DNA from: Tateyamaria sp. ANG-S1
GTDB taxonomy: Bacteria > Pseudomonadota > Alphaproteobacteria > Rhodobacterales > Rhodobacteraceae
Direction of reading: 5' to 3'
Assembly (NCBI RefSeq): GCF_000814025.1
Contig: NZ_JWLL01000015.1
Span: forward strand, 25,947 to 89,946
Length of the DNA: 64,000 nucleotides
Part shown: positions 54,524-64,000 of the stretch, in pieces
Layout of the letters: the number at the start of each line of letters is the position of its first letter
Numbering within the stretch: the first letter of the stretch is position 1
Notes under the pieces: generated by a model
Database searches by the model: none
Told to the model about the DNA's origin: nothing
The model's input: the letters and a program-made list of their open reading frames with translations, nothing else
Position numbers and translations under genes: made by a program

Positions 54524-55269
54524 TACGATTCGCCCGGTTTCTTGCCCAAGATGATCATTCCGAGCAGGTCATCGTCCGTCACATCAGCAACGTCAACAGT
54601 GCCCACCAGCTTTCCATTTTTCATAACGGATGCGCGGTCGCACAGCTCCATCACGTCGTGAATATCGTGGCTGATCAGGAAGATGCCGATGCCCTCGGCC
54701 TTCAGCTGCTGGATCAGTTCCGACACCATTTGCGTCTCGTGCGGGCCAAGGGCCGCAGTGGGTTCGTCCATGATCAGGATGCGGGCGTTGAAGTAAACCG
54801 CGCGTGCAATGGCCACCGACTGGCGCTGACCACCTGACAGTGCGCTCACCGGATCCTTGAACTTTTTGAAGTTCGGGTTGAGCCGCGCCATGATCTTGCG
54901 GGTCTCGGCCTCCATCGCGTCGTCATCGACAAAGCCGGTCGGCCCTACCAATTCGCGCCCCAGAAACAGGTTCGACGCGGCATCAAGGTTATCAGCCAGC
55001 GCAAGCGTCTGGTAGATCGTCTCGATGTTGTAGGTCCGCGCGTCACGCGGATTGTTGATCGTGGCCTTTTCGCCGTTGATCAGGATTTCACCCGTGTCCA
55101 TGGCATAGGCGCCCGACAGGATCTTGATCAGCGTCGACTTGCCCGCGCCGTTGTGGCCCAACAGACCCACAACTTCGCCCGGTTTCAGGTCGACCGAGAC
55201 ATGGTCCACCGCCTTGATCCCGCCAAAACTGATCGAGATGTCCTTCATTTCGACAAGAGGTGTCGTCAT
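54523..55269 (-). CDS. xylG: Sugar ABC transporter ATPase, XylG-like half-size
   Basis: A 248-residue single-domain ATPase: Walker [11 protein letters not shown], signature [16 protein letters not shown], Walker [13 protein letters not shown], and [14 protein letters not shown]. coli XylG has two fused ABC domains (about 510 residues); only one is present here, as with FrcA in this window. The frame is open to 55323, but ATG 55269 starts the family homology. It overlaps glk by one base. Confidence 0.92.
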   Translation of the reverse strand: MTTPLVEMKDISISFGGIKAVDHVSVDLKPGEVVGLLGHNGAGKSTLIKILSGAYAMDTGEILINGEKATINNPRDARTYNIETIYQTLALADNLDAASNLFLGRELVGPTGFVDDDAMEAETRKIMARLNPNFKKFKDPVSALSGGQRQSVAIARAVYFNARILIMDEPTAALGPHETQMVSELIQQLKAEGIGIFLISHDIHDVMELCDRASVMKNGKLVGTVDVADVTDDDLLGMIILGKKPGES

Positions 55270-55283
55270 AGCAAAGTCCTCCC

Positions 55284-56549
55284 TCAGACGCCGGCGCGGC
55301 GGCGATAAACGATGTCGATCCACACGGCGAGGACCAGAACGAAGCCCACGACGATGTTCTGCAAGGGCGCATCCACCCCGACCGAGGCCATGCCCGATTG
55401 CAGCGACTGCATGATCAGCGCGCCGATGACGGCACCATAGATCGTGCCAGCGCCACCTGACAAAGCAGTGCCCCCGATGACCGCAGCCGCGATCACGCGC
55501 AACTCGTCCAGCGTGCCAAGACCCACGTCCACCGCGTTCAGACGGGCCGAAGCGATGATCGACGCGATCCCTGTCAGGGCACCCATAAGGGCAAAGACCT
55601 TAACCGTCAGCAGCCGCGTGTCGATGCCGGACAGCGACGCCGCCTCGGGGTTGCCACCGGTGGCATAGACATAGCGGCCAAAGCGGGTGCGGGTGGCGAT
55701 GATGGTCATCACGATGGTGACGGCCAGCAGGATCACCACCGGGATGGCGACGCCGTGGTTCCAGACCATGCCATCCGTATATTCGATCCCGCGCGCTTCG
55801 GTCATGCGGCGCATGGCGCCCCGTGGGATCGGATAGCTGTTCATGATCCAGACAAAGGCCATGATCAGGCCTGCGGCCATCGCCATCAGGATGCCTTCGG
55901 CCCAGACCGGTTTGACGGTGAAGCCATGGGTCGCCTTGCGGCGGCGGCTCAGCAGCATGATGGCGACGGCAACCACGGCAGCAACAGTGCCGAACACCCA
56001 GCTGAGTGTCTCACCCAACGTACCCTCGGCCCCACCGCCCAGCAGGCGGAAGATGGGATCAAGCGGGGCTTGCGTCTGGCCCTTGGTGACCCACCACATG
56101 GCCCCTCGATAAATCAGGAAACCTCCGAGCGTGACGATGAAGGCGGGCACGGTCAGATAGCCGATCACCCAGCCTTGGGCTGCGCCCAGCACGGCCCCCA
56201 TCAGGATGGCTGCAAAAACGGCGATGACCCAGATCATCGGGTGGCCCAAGCCCAGCACCGATGGCAGCCACTGCACCTGAAGCGCTGCAACGGTCATGCC
56301 GATAAAGCCCAGCATCGAGCCGACCGACAGGTCGATATTGCGGGTCACGATCACGAACACCATGCCTGTCGCCATCACGGCAACCGATGCGGTCTGTACG
56401 CTCACGTTGAAGAAGTTGCGCGGCGACAAAAATCGCCAGTCGGTGAAAAAGCCGAACACGATCCAGATGACGACAAGCGCCCCGATCATCCCCAACAGCC
56501 GGGCATCGAGGCCCAGCTTGTCCATCATTGATTTGGCCTGGTCGTCCAT
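55284..56549 (-). CDS. xylH: Xylose ABC transporter permease XylH
   Basis: A 421-residue CUT2 permease, longer than RbsC and equal to XylH proteins. About ten hydrophobic segments carry [14 protein letters not shown] and [20 protein letters not shown]. The cytoplasmic N-terminus starts [16 protein letters not shown] 56549 follows GCAGGGGAC; the frame open to 56666 includes the hairpin region after xylF and is not coding. It works with XylF and the 54523 ATPase. Confidence 0.93.
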   Translation of the reverse strand: MDDQAKSMMDKLGLDARLLGMIGALVVIWIVFGFFTDWRFLSPRNFFNVSVQTASVAVMATGMVFVIVTRNIDLSVGSMLGFIGMTVAALQVQWLPSVLGLGHPMIWVIAVFAAILMGAVLGAAQGWVIGYLTVPAFIVTLGGFLIYRGAMWWVTKGQTQAPLDPIFRLLGGGAEGTLGETLSWVFGTVAAVVAVAIMLLSRRRKATHGFTVKPVWAEGILMAMAAGLIMAFVWIMNSYPIPRGAMRRMTEARGIEYTDGMVWNHGVAIPVVILLAVTIVMTIIATRTRFGRYVYATGGNPEAASLSGIDTRLLTVKVFALMGALTGIASIIASARLNAVDVGLGTLDELRVIAAAVIGGTALSGGAGTIYGAVIGALIMQSLQSGMASVGVDAPLQNIVVGFVLVLAVWIDIVYRRRAGV

Positions 56550-56650
56550 GTCCCCTGCCCTTTTTACCCGGTTGCTACGGCACAGCGCGCCCGTCCGTGG
56601 GAAAGCCCCCCGTCGAAACGTGCCGCAATGTCTGGTGAAATCTGTTTGGT

Positions 56651-56680
56651 CCGCCCCGGCACGCACATGCGCCGGGGCGG
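56651..56680 (-). terminator. Hairpin between xylF and xylH
   Basis: CCGCCCCGGC (56651-56660) and GCCGGGGCGG (56671-56680) pair perfectly around a 10-base loop, 15 bases after the xylF stop. As after aglE and frcB, it probably favours binding-protein expression over the membrane parts. Confidence 0.75.
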
Positions 56681-56694
56681 GGTATTATGTGGCC

Positions 56695-57714
56695 TTACTG
56701 GCAAACCGCCAGCGAAGAACCTGCGCAGAGCGCGTCTTTTTCGATCCAGCCTGCTTCGAGGACAACGTCGAGGTTGTCCGCTGTCACCGGAACCGGCTCC
56801 AGGAAGATCGAGGTCATGGTGGTGCCGCCGGGCGACGTCCACTCGGCTGCGCCGTCCACGTCTTCGCCCTTGGCCAGCGACACGGCGATCTCGCCTGCTG
56901 CTGCACCCAGTGCGCGTGCGTCTTTCCAGACCGATACAGTCTGCGTGCCGGTTGCCACGCGGTTCAGCGCGGCGTGGTCACCGTCCTGGCCCGAGACTGG
57001 AATGCCTTCCATGCCTTGCGCGGTCAGAGCAGCCACAACGCCACCGGCAGTACCGTCATTCGAGGCGACAACAGCGTCAACGTTGTTGTCGGCTGCAGTC
57101 AGGATCTGCTCCATGTTGCGCTGCGCGTTCGCAGGCACCCAGCCGTCGGTATAGGCTTCGCCAACGATGATGATGTCACCTGCGTCGATGGCAGCTTGCA
57201 GCACCTCTTGCTGTCCGCCCCGCAAGAAGTCGGCGTTCGGGTCAGTGGGCGAGCCCTTGATCATCACGTAGTTGCCCTTGGGCATCGCTTCGAGCACGGC
57301 GCGAGCCTGCATCCGACCAACTTCGACATTGTCGAAGGTCAGGTAGAAAGCGCGGCTGTCTTCGATCAGACGGTCATAGGCGACAACCGGAATGTCCTCA
57401 TCCGCGGCAGCCTGAACGGCGGGGCCCACGGCAGACGCGTCTTGCGCCAGGATGATCAGCGCGTCTGCACCTTGGGCGATCAGCGATTCAACATCGGAAA
57501 GCTGTTTGGCCGAGGACGACTGCGCGTCAGCGGAGATGTAGGTGGCGCCAGCGGCTTCAAGAGCGGCCTTGATTGCGGCTTCATCGGTTTTCCAGCGCTC
57601 TTCCTGGAAGTTCGACCAGCTCACACCCACGGTCACCGCGTGACCGTCGGCCAGAACCGGCGAAGTAAGCATGGTGGCAGCCGCAAGGGCGCCCAAAAGC
57701 GTGCGTCGTTTCAT
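56695..57714 (-). CDS. xylF: Xylose ABC transporter binding protein XylF
   Basis: A 339-residue CUT2 binding protein. A signal peptide covers about residues 1-22 (cleavage after PVLA). It shows XylF-specific stretches: [35 protein letters not shown] and [19 protein letters not shown] 57714 lies just after AGGACACC. It is the first gene of xylFHG-glk and diverges from the ROK gene xylR across a 176-base region with an inverted repeat (57786-57819). Confidence 0.94.
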   Translation of the reverse strand: MKRRTLLGALAAATMLTSPVLADGHAVTVGVSWSNFQEERWKTDEAAIKAALEAAGATYISADAQSSSAKQLSDVESLIAQGADALIILAQDASAVGPAVQAAADEDIPVVAYDRLIEDSRAFYLTFDNVEVGRMQARAVLEAMPKGNYVMIKGSPTDPNADFLRGGQQEVLQAAIDAGDIIIVGEAYTDGWVPANAQRNMEQILTAADNNVDAVVASNDGTAGGVVAALTAQGMEGIPVSGQDGDHAALNRVATGTQTVSVWKDARALGAAAGEIAVSLAKGEDVDGAAEWTSPGGTTMTSIFLEPVPVTADNLDVVLEAGWIEKDALCAGSSLAVCQ

Positions 57715-57785
57715 TGGTGTCCTCCCAAAAGACATGCCCGCTGTCGTACCTTTTGCAGCGGGTGTCCCATTGTTAGCCACTTAAA

Positions 57786-57819
57786 TTCGAAAAGCAAATT
57801 AAATTGGACAGCTTTCGAA
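57786..57819. promoter_or_regulatory. Candidate XylR operator
   Basis: TTCGAAAAGC (57786-57795) and GCTTTCGAA (57811-57819) form an inverted repeat interrupted by one extra A. The spacer is AT-rich (CAAATTAAATTG). It lies between xylF and xylR, 71 bases from the xylR start and 72 from the xylF start, as expected for a shared operator. Confidence 0.65.
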
Positions 57820-57890
57820 AAAACCGGCATCATCCTACGTATAGGCTGCGGGCTTCGGCACGCGGCGGGAGGAAAAAAGAGAATAAAATC

Positions 57891-59093
57891 ATGGCATTCG
57901 GTCACCAGAAGGTCGAAAGCAGACGGCTACTTCTGCGCGAGATTTCGCGGCGCGGACCCGTGCCGCGCATCGATCTGGCAGAGCATACCGGCATCAGTCG
58001 CGCGACTGTAACATCGGTCACGGCCGACCTTTTGCGCGGCGGATTGATCGAAGAAGTGCCCCGCGAATCACGTGCCGACGAATCAGCACGGGGCCGTCCA
58101 CGGGTCGATCTTAAGATCGCCGGTGGGGCACATCTGATCGCCGGCCTGAAGGTCTCGAACGATTCCATTTCGCTCGTCCTGCTGGATTTTGACGGCGTGG
58201 ACGTCACCCACCACGAATGTGCGATCCCGAGCGGTCGGTTGTTGCCCGAAGTTCTGGCGCAGCATATTCAATCCGGGCTGACGGACCTCGCAGAGAAAGT
58301 CGGGCACAAACTGTCGGACATCTCCGCTGTGGGTGTCGGGTTGGCGGGTGTGGTCGATGCGCAGAACGGTCTCGTCTACTGGTCGCCATCGCTGAACGCG
58401 CGCAACGTGCCGTTTGGGAACGTTTTGCACGACCGCCTGGGCATTTCCGTCTACCTCGACAACGATGCCAACCTCGTGGCTATGGCCGAACTGACCTTTG
58501 GTCTGGGCAAGTCGCATTCGGATTTCATTGTCATCACCATCGAAAGCGGAGTTGGCATGGGCATGGTGCTGGGCGGTCAACTCTACCGCGGCACGCGCGG
58601 CTGCGGGGCGGAGTTCGGGCATACCAAGGTGCATCTGGACGGTGCACTATGCCGCTGCGGCCAGCGCGGCTGTCTGGAGGCCTATATCTCAGACTATGCG
58701 CTGGTGCGTGAAGCCTCCAGTGTGGGCGGCATGAGCCTGACCACGCCCACCAGCCAGGCGGTTGCCACCGTACTGACAGCCGCCAAAAGCGGTGATCCGA
58801 CGGCGCGCAAGGTTGTCGACCGGGCGAGCAAGATGTTTGCGATGGGCCTCGCAAACCTTGTGAACATCTTTGACCCGGAATTGGTGATCCTTGCGGGCGA
58901 ACAGATGCAGTTCGACCACCTCTATGCCGACACGGTAGTCGAGGAGATGCGCAAGAGCATCGTGGAGATCGACAAGCCTGCGCCGGACGTCGTGGTGCAC
59001 AAGTGGGACAATCTGATGTGGGCGCGGGGGGCGGCTGCCTATGCGCTGGAGTTTGTGCAAGACACGGCAGTCAAGGCGCTGGAAGATGCTTGA
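57891..59093 (+). CDS. xylR: ROK family transcriptional regulator XylR
   Basis: A 400-residue ROK repressor. Winged helix LAEHTGISRATVTSVTADLL (about 28-47), then the kinase-like domain with an intact zinc motif LCRCGQRGCLEAY. The frame is open to 57804; ATG 57891 has GGAGG 20 bases and a weaker GAGAAT 10 bases upstream. It diverges from xylF and lies next to the xylBA genes further on, so xylose-dependent control of transport and catabolism is expected. Its last 8 bases overlap the CRTAC gene start. Confidence 0.9.
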   Translation: MAFGHQKVESRRLLLREISRRGPVPRIDLAEHTGISRATVTSVTADLLRGGLIEEVPRESRADESARGRPRVDLKIAGGAHLIAGLKVSNDSISLVLLDFDGVDVTHHECAIPSGRLLPEVLAQHIQSGLTDLAEKVGHKLSDISAVGVGLAGVVDAQNGLVYWSPSLNARNVPFGNVLHDRLGISVYLDNDANLVAMAELTFGLGKSHSDFIVITIESGVGMGMVLGGQLYRGTRGCGAEFGHTKVHLDGALCRCGQRGCLEAYISDYALVREASSVGGMSLTTPTSQAVATVLTAAKSGDPTARKVVDRASKMFAMGLANLVNIFDPELVILAGEQMQFDHLYADTVVEEMRKSIVEIDKPAPDVVVHKWDNLMWARGAAAYALEFVQDTAVKALEDA

Positions 59094-60615
59094 ATCCAAA
59101 AGATTTTTCAAAAAGTCTGACGTAGGCTGGGGCCTCGTCGCTGCGCTCCTCGGTCTGGCACAACCGGCCTTGGCCGCCGATCCCAAGTTCACTCCGGTAG
59201 ATGTTCCCACGCATGTCTATGACGGAGGTTGGGAGCATTTCGTGGGCGGTGGCTTGGCCGTGCTGGATTGCAACGGCGATGCGCGCCCTGATCTTGTGGC
59301 CGCCGGTGGGAGCAATGCGCCGCTTGTTTTGCGCAACATATCGGACGGTGGCATCGCGTTCGAGAAGGTGGCCGCATCCGGTGTTGATATGATCGGCACG
59401 ACGGGGGCCTATCCGCTGGACATCGACAATGACGGATTGATGGATCTGGTCGTGATGCGCGTGGGGCGTGACGTAGTCCTGCGCGGTCGCGGTGACTGCA
59501 CGTTCGAGCCGATGGCATTTCAGTTCGAGGATAAGTGGACCACCGCTTTTTCCGCGACTTGGGAGGACGGACAGTCTGCGCCGACCTTTGCCTTTGGTCA
59601 CTATGTCGATCGCAGCGATCCGGATGGACCGTTCGAAGCGTGCGATATCAATGACTTATGGCGACCTGAGGGAGATACCTACAAGGTGGAAGAGCTTGCG
59701 CCGGGGTATTGTGCGCTGTCGATGCTGTTTACCGATTGGGCGCGGACGGGGCGGGCTGATCTGCGGGTGTCGAATGATCGGCACTATTACGTGCGCGACG
59801 GTGAGGAGCAGATGTGGGCGATGGAACCCACGCCGCGGCTTTATACCGAAGAAGATGGCTGGGCGCGGCACAAGCTGTGGGGCATGGGCATTGCCACCCG
59901 CGATCTGGATCGGGACGGGCGGGATGAAGTCTATCTGTCCTCCATGGGTGACCAGCGGCTGATGCGGCAGGTAGGCGATGGACCGGCATTTCAGGACGTG
60001 CCGTTCGAGATGGGGAGTGCTGCGCACCGGCCTTATGTGGGCAGCGACGGGCGCCCCTCGACCGGCTGGCATATCGCCTTTGGCGACGTCAACAATGACG
60101 GGCGCGATGATGCGTTTATTGCCAAGGGCAATGTGCAGCAAATGCCCGGTCTGGCGATGGAGGACCCGAATAACCTGTTGATTGCGCAGGAGAATGGCAC
60201 CTTCGCGGAAGCCGGGGATGTGGCAGGCGTGGCCTCGATGCACCGGGGACGCGGGGCGGCTTTGGTGGATTTCAATGGTGACGGGCTGCTTGATCTGGCC
60301 GTGGTCAACAGGCGGGCGCCGCTGGAGATCTGGCAGAACGTCAGCGCAGATACGGGCAACTGGTTGAGCGTTGCGGTGATACAGGAGGGTGCCAATACGC
60401 GGGCCGTTGGCGCGTGGATCGAGGTGGATGATGGGGTCGCTGTGCAGGCCCGCGAGATCACGGTCGGCGGGGGCCATGCGGGTGGTGTCTCGGGACCGCA
60501 GCATTTTGGATTGGGCGAGGCCGAGACCGTTCGGCTGCGGGTGCGCTGGCCGCACGGTGAGTGGTCCGAGTGGGAAGAGACAGGCGTGAACCGGGGGGTG
60601 ACCCTTCGGCGCTGA
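59086..60615 (+). CDS. Exported CRTAC1-like protein with FG-GAP/VCBS and ASPIC/UnbV domains
   Basis: A 509-residue secreted or periplasmic protein. The signal peptide has a basic n-region (MLESKRFFKKSD) and ends near residue 27 (PALA). At least five calcium-type FG-GAP repeats with D-x-(D/N)-x-D-G loops are visible: LDCNGDARPDLV, LDIDNDGLMDLVV, RDLDRDGRDEVYL, GDVNNDGRDDAFI and VDFNGDGLLDLAV. A C-terminal ASPIC/UnbV domain follows (about 430-509). ATG 59086 overlaps the xylR stop by 8 bases, so it is translationally coupled to the regulator. It converges on a di-haem peroxidase gene. Function is unknown; binding of an extracellular ligand or cooperation with the di-haem enzyme are possibilities. 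Confidence 0.88.
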   Translation: MLESKRFFKKSDVGWGLVAALLGLAQPALAADPKFTPVDVPTHVYDGGWEHFVGGGLAVLDCNGDARPDLVAAGGSNAPLVLRNISDGGIAFEKVAASGVDMIGTTGAYPLDIDNDGLMDLVVMRVGRDVVLRGRGDCTFEPMAFQFEDKWTTAFSATWEDGQSAPTFAFGHYVDRSDPDGPFEACDINDLWRPEGDTYKVEELAPGYCALSMLFTDWARTGRADLRVSNDRHYYVRDGEEQMWAMEPTPRLYTEEDGWARHKLWGMGIATRDLDRDGRDEVYLSSMGDQRLMRQVGDGPAFQDVPFEMGSAAHRPYVGSDGRPSTGWHIAFGDVNNDGRDDAFIAKGNVQQMPGLAMEDPNNLLIAQENGTFAEAGDVAGVASMHRGRGAALVDFNGDGLLDLAVVNRRAPLEIWQNVSADTGNWLSVAVIQEGANTRAVGAWIEVDDGVAVQAREITVGGGHAGGVSGPQHFGLGEAETVRLRVRWPHGEWSEWEETGVNRGVTLRR

Positions 60616-60678
60616 GGGCGCGATTTGGGCGGCGCGTTTACCTTATTTTCATAGGGATTGACGCCCAAAACAGGGTGT

Positions 60679-60715
60679 CACCCCCTGTGCACCATCCGTA
60701 CACCCCCTGTGCACC
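60679..60715. repeat. Two exact 15-bp direct repeats
   Basis: CACCCCCTGTGCACC occurs at 60679-60693 and again at 60701-60715 (22-base period). CAGGGTG just upstream (60671-60677) can pair with either copy, so alternative hairpins are possible. Only two copies exist, so this is not a CRISPR. Confidence 0.7.
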
Positions 60716-60790
60716 CCCATCGGGCGGTCCTGGGTTGGTTAACGCAACGTGCGGCATCCCAAAGAAGGGCGCTGCGCGACCACATGATTT

Positions 60791-60851
60791 AGGGGGCTCT
60801 GCCCCCGCCGCTGTGCGGCTCCCCCGAGGTATTTTTAGCCAGAAGAAGAGG
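60791..60851 (+). repeat. Dispersed G/C-hairpin intergenic element, copy C
   Basis: GGGGGCTCTGCCCCC, then GCCGCTGTGCGGC (a second hairpin), then TCCCCCGAGGTATTTTTAGC and CAGAAGAAG. Same block order as the copies at 14038 and 51724; the shortened copy at 29343 matches its right half closely. Confidence 0.78.
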
Positions 60852-60901
60852 GCTTGTCCTGTGCAGAGGCCACGTAAGCGGGTTACGCCCGCCCCCCAGT
60901 C

Positions 60902-62206
60902 CTATTGATCCACGGGCAGGCCGCTGGGCACTGCAGCGGGGATGCCGAGTGCGCCGCGGATGCTTTGCGGATCCGTGAGGGCGTTGAGGAACGCGAGCAA
61001 GTCGTCCACCTCTGCATCGGTGAGCGCAATGGGGGCGAGGTCATTGGCGGCGGCAATCGCCTCCATTTCTGTCGCATCCGTCAGCACGCGCATGTCATCG
61101 GCATCGAATCCCGGCATGATGGCTTGCGTAATGTCATAGCTGCGCAGGCTGGCCACCGGATCGAGGTGGTGGCGCACGACCCCTTCGAGCGTGGCGTAGG
61201 CGCCGCTGTGACCGTAGGGCGCGGTTTGCGCCACGTTGCGCAGGGGCGGCGTGCGGAAGGCGTAGGCATCTGACGGATCGCCCGTGACCCGCATCCGGCC
61301 GGTATCTTGCGCGTGGCTTTCGAACCGCGCCGCCTTGCCCGGCCCGATCTGGGGCATAGCGATGACGTGGAAGGCGTGGTCGGTCTGGAAGCGGCCCGAA
61401 TGACACGTGGCGCATTGCGCCTTGCCGTAGAACAGGTCCATCCCGCGCATGGCGGCTGGCTCCATCTCCGTCCCGTTGCGCAGGTAGAGGTCGAAGGGGC
61501 TGGCGACACCGCGCCATTCGAAGTCGAGGAAGGCGGCGAGCGCGTCAGAGATGTGGGTAAAGTGGATCGGCGTATCTCCGATCACTACGTCAAACCGCCC
61601 GCGATATTCCGGGATCGCCTCGATCCTTTGCGACAGGAGATCCCACGCCCCACCCTGCCCGGTGATCAGACCCTGACGGACGGCCTGACTGATCTCATTC
61701 TCGCTGTAATGCCCGGCCATCTCGTCCGCCGACAGGACCGGGAACATGGATTGCGCGGACAGGGCGGAGGCGAAGCCCATTTCCATCTCGGTGCCCAGCG
61801 GCGTGCGGATGCCGGAGGGGCGGGTTACGTCCTCTTCCAGACGTCCATCGTGGAAGAACACGGTGAATTCCGTGGCCCCGAGGTTGAAGAGCGGCGGCGC
61901 GTTGCGGGGGATGCGCTGTTCGGGCAGGTTTTCGGGATCGGCCATGCGATCCGGGCCAAGACCCGCGGCCCCGTCGCCCAGACCCAGAGACACCCCGTCG
62001 CCAGTGGCGAATTTGGGGTGGTGGCAGGTGGCGCAGCTGACCGTTTTCGACCCCGACAGGATCGGATCGTAGAACAGGAGCCGCCCAAGTTCGACCTGCG
62101 CGGCGTCCACCTCGGGAAACACCGGTTCTTCATAGGGCAGATCGGCGGCCCAGAGCGGGGCCGCCATCAGGGCAAAGGCTGTGGCCTTAGACGAAACGCG
62201 AGACAT
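60902..62206 (-). CDS. Di-haem cytochrome c peroxidase / MauG-MbnH-like protein, copy 2
   Basis: A 434-residue periplasmic di-haem protein, paralogue of the one at 16874. A signal peptide covers about residues 1-20 ([20 protein letters not shown]). Haem motifs are CATCH at 58-62 and CATCH at 265-269, with [12 protein letters not shown] and FFHDGRLE between them and [15 protein letters not shown] near the C-terminus. It ends VPSGLPVDQ, like copy 1 ([13 protein letters not shown]). ATG 62206 lies inside the last codons of xylA (20-base overlap), so it is read as part of the xylBA operon. It is convergent with the CRTAC gene. It reduces peroxide or oxidises a partner protein; which one is open. 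Confidence 0.88.
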   Translation of the reverse strand: MSRVSSKATAFALMAAPLWAADLPYEEPVFPEVDAAQVELGRLLFYDPILSGSKTVSCATCHHPKFATGDGVSLGLGDGAAGLGPDRMADPENLPEQRIPRNAPPLFNLGATEFTVFFHDGRLEEDVTRPSGIRTPLGTEMEMGFASALSAQSMFPVLSADEMAGHYSENEISQAVRQGLITGQGGAWDLLSQRIEAIPEYRGRFDVVIGDTPIHFTHISDALAAFLDFEWRGVASPFDLYLRNGTEMEPAAMRGMDLFYGKAQCATCHSGRFQTDHAFHVIAMPQIGPGKAARFESHAQDTGRMRVTGDPSDAYAFRTPPLRNVAQTAPYGHSGAYATLEGVVRHHLDPVASLRSYDITQAIMPGFDADDMRVLTDATEMEAIAAANDLAPIALTDAEVDDLLAFLNALTDPQSIRGALGIPAAVPSGLPVDQ

Positions 62207-63494
62207 AGTTCTCCAAAATCTCCTGCCGGCCCGAATGGGGTTGTGGCTCGATCCCCTCGGCGATGACGCGATCCGAAATCGACGCCAGATCGCTGCCAAG
62301 CATGGCCTGCGCTTCGGCAGTCTCCCACCCGGCGTAGCGCGTCTTCAAAGCGTCTTCCAAACCGCCATCCTCGATCATTGCCGCCGCAGCTTTGAGGCCA
62401 CGCGCGCAGATGTCCATGGCGCCGACATGGGCCGCAATCAAATCCTCGGCATCGAGGCTTTGCCGCCGCAGCTTGGCGTCGAAATTCGTGCCGCCTAGGC
62501 CCAGCCCCCCGGCCTTGAGGATATGGTAGTAGACAAGCGCCACCTCGGGCACATTGTTGGGGAACTGGTCGGTGTCCCAGCCCGACTGGTAGTCGTTGCG
62601 GTTCATGTCGATCGACCCCAGCATCCCGTCGGCGGCGGCCACAGCGATCTCGTGCTCAAACGAGTGCCCCGCGAGGATGGCGTGCCCCTGTTCAAGGTTC
62701 AGCTTCACCTCATCCTCAAGCCCGTATTTGCGCAGGAAGCCGATGCAGGTGGCGGCATCGAAATCGTACTGGTGCTTTGACGGCTCCTGCGGCTTTGGCT
62801 CCACCAGGATCTGCCCCTTGAACCCGATCTTGTGCTTGTACTCGACCACCATCGACAGGAAGCGGCCCATGTGGTCCAGTTCCTGCCCCATATCGGTGTT
62901 GAGCAGGGTCTCGTACCCTTCGCGCCCGCCCCAGAGGACGTAGTTTTGTCCTCCGAGCTTGAGTGTCGCGTCCATGCACCCCTTCACCGTGGCGGCGGCA
63001 TAGGCGAACACGTCCGGGTCGGGGTTGGTCGACGCGCCCGCCATCCAGCGGCGGTGCGAGAACATGTTGGCCGTGCCCCAGAGCAGGCCCACGCCCGTCT
63101 CTTCCATCTTCGGCCCAAAATAGTCGGTGATCTCGTTCAGCCGGTCGAGGCTTTCGGCAAAGGTCGCCCCCTCGGGCCGGATGTCGGCGTCGTGCCAGCA
63201 GAAATAGGGCACGCCCAGCCGCGCAAACATCTCGAACGCCACATCGGCTTTCATCTTGGCGCGGCCCATGTCGTCTTGCGGGTGCCAGGGGCGGACAAAG
63301 GTCTGACCGCCGAAGGGATCGCCCCCCTCCCACGCAAAGGAGTGCCAGTAGGCGACGGCGAAGCGCAGGTGGTCCTCCATCCGCTGACCAATGACCATTT
63401 CGTCCGGGTTGTAGTGGCGGAAGGCCATGGGGTTGGTGCTGTCGGGGCCTTCGAATGTGGCAGGCGGGACGGCGTCAAAGAATCCAGTGGTCAT
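62187..63494 (-). CDS. xylA: Xylose isomerase
   Basis: A 435-residue xylose isomerase of the long (class II) type, matching E. coli XylA in length (440). Visible landmarks are [12 protein letters not shown] (active-site His and Asp), [16 protein letters not shown], the metal ligands in [34 protein letters not shown], and [20 protein letters not shown]. It converts D-xylose to D-xylulose in the cytoplasm. ATG 63494 overlaps the xylB stop by 4 bases. Confidence 0.97.
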   Translation of the reverse strand: MTTGFFDAVPPATFEGPDSTNPMAFRHYNPDEMVIGQRMEDHLRFAVAYWHSFAWEGGDPFGGQTFVRPWHPQDDMGRAKMKADVAFEMFARLGVPYFCWHDADIRPEGATFAESLDRLNEITDYFGPKMEETGVGLLWGTANMFSHRRWMAGASTNPDPDVFAYAAATVKGCMDATLKLGGQNYVLWGGREGYETLLNTDMGQELDHMGRFLSMVVEYKHKIGFKGQILVEPKPQEPSKHQYDFDAATCIGFLRKYGLEDEVKLNLEQGHAILAGHSFEHEIAVAAADGMLGSIDMNRNDYQSGWDTDQFPNNVPEVALVYYHILKAGGLGLGGTNFDAKLRRQSLDAEDLIAAHVGAMDICARGLKAAAAMIEDGGLEDALKTRYAGWETAEAQAMLGSDLASISDRVIAEGIEPQPHSGRQEILENYVSRFV

Positions 63495-64000
63495 GGCATG
63501 GCTTTCAGTTTGGGATACGCGCTTGCAAAGGCGGCGTAGGCTTCATCATAGGCGGACACGAGGTCGGCCTGCGGCTCGATCACATCGGCGATGGGCGGTT
63601 TGGTCATGATGGTGGCGGGGTCTGCGCCGGTGTCACCGCACATGGCGATCCGGGCCGCACCGAGAGCAGAGCCAAAGGCACCCTCATCGGGCCGTTCCAG
63701 AGGAATGCTGAGGGTCGTGGCCAGCATCCGGGTCCAATAGTCCGATCGGCTGCCACCGCCGATGGCGAGGGCCGAGGGGAGTTGCGCACCGGTGGCTTTC
63801 AGCGCTTCGAAACTGTCGCGTAGGGCGAAACTGACGCCGGTCATCACGGCATGGGTGAGGTCCGTAGGGCCCGATGCGATGTCGAGCCCAGTGAGCCCGC
63901 CCCGTACCTGCGCATCGTTATGCGGTGTGCGTTCGCCGGACAGGTAGGGGTAGAATTTTACCGGGCCGGGTGCTGTCGGGTTGTCGCCCAAAGCGCCCGA
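63491..64000 (-). CDS. xylB: Xylulokinase, C-terminal part (runs off the window)
   Basis: The last 169 residues of an FGGY-family kinase are visible and the frame is open to the window edge, so the gene begins outside. Xylulokinase landmarks are [38 protein letters not shown] and the ATP-binding [17 protein letters not shown]. The stop overlaps xylA by 4 bases. It phosphorylates D-xylulose to D-xylulose 5-phosphate. Confidence 0.95.
   Translation of the reverse strand, partial: SGALGDNPTAPGPVKFYPYLSGERTPHNDAQVRGGLTGLDIASGPTDLTHAVMTGVSFALRDSFEALKATGAQLPSALAIGGGSRSDYWTRMLATTLSIPLERPDEGAFGSALGAARIAMCGDTGADPATIMTKPPIADVIEPQADLVSAYDEAYAAFASAYPKLKAMP

Larger units (their letters stand above)
60616..60901. 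other. Repeat-rich region between convergent genes
   Basis: 286 bases between the CRTAC gene and the di-haem peroxidase gene. It contains a 15-bp direct repeat (60679-60715), the word GTTAACGCAACGTGCGGCAT and a copy of the dispersed hairpin element (60791-60851). No coding region is supported. Confidence 0.6.

Noticed and set aside
56296..58011. 571-residue plus-strand frame opposite xylH and xylF
   Set aside because: Antisense to xylF and part of xylH; no recognisable domain.
60679..60715. Possible CRISPR array
   Set aside because: Only two short repeats with a 7-base spacer and no cas genes in the window.

Overview
The window is high-GC DNA (roughly 60-65 % over most of its length). Gene content and order point to an alphaproteobacterium of the Roseobacter group (Rhodobacteraceae): Sinorhizobium-like agl and frc sugar operons, a TRAP transporter, a carnitine-type acyl-CoA cluster, a one-piece indolepyruvate ferredoxin oxidoreductase and several ROK regulators. 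This is inferred from the proteins; there is no rRNA marker. I saw no tRNA, rRNA, CRISPR array, insertion sequence or phage gene.

Layout. 1-1138: the 3' part of a ComEC-type MBL-fold hydrolase gene with noticeably lower GC. 1404-5384 (minus): a cobalamin riboswitch followed by a DUF1636 protein, a peptide/nickel-type binding protein and two permeases, with no ATPase gene. 5497-5760: a decayed Asp/Glu-racemase-family gene. 5723-7321: a prostaglandin-synthase-like haem peroxidase. 7536-11826: an RND efflux pair. 11757-16877: a GlxA-type regulator and a carnitine-type cluster (acyl-CoA dehydrogenase, ADP-forming acyl-CoA ligase, CaiD). 16874-18655: a di-haem peroxidase and a Sel1 protein facing away from each other with overlapping 5' ends. 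18986-21539: an ICL/PEP-mutase-family enzyme, a class D beta-lactamase and a SRPBCC protein.

21626-29358 is the most interesting block. One six-gene minus-strand operon encodes a flavin-dependent SsuD-like monooxygenase, an aldo/keto reductase, a flavin reductase and a complete TRAP transporter. It diverges from a GntR regulator and a Gfo/Idh/MocA protein. The three enzymes and their order match the SmoC-SmoB-SmoA core of the oxidative sulfoquinovose (sulfo-SMO) pathway, and the Gfo/Idh/MocA protein could be an NAD+-dependent sulfoquinovosidase. A TRAP system stands where the known locus has an ABC importer.

From 29.4 kb onward the window is largely a sugar-catabolic supercluster. 29448-38732: GH1 beta-glucosidase, LacI repressor and aglEFGAK for alpha-glucosides, with two matching operators. 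38729-45240: ROK repressor, frcBCAK, a PfkB kinase and a D-lyxose/D-mannose isomerase, with a 12-bp inverted-repeat operator. 53588-64000: xylFHG-glk, a ROK xylR, a CRTAC/FG-GAP protein, a second di-haem peroxidase, xylA and xylB (xylB runs off the right edge). Glucose freed by the GH1, AglA and SMO-type enzymes could all feed the glucokinase at 53588-54523.

Between the frc and xyl blocks lie the indolepyruvate oxidoreductase with its Lrp regulator, a LysR gene divergent from YceI and SDR genes, and a PLP-dependent decarboxylase. Start codons were re-chosen in many genes where the longest open frame ran into a riboswitch, a repeat element or an upstream gene; each entry says why.
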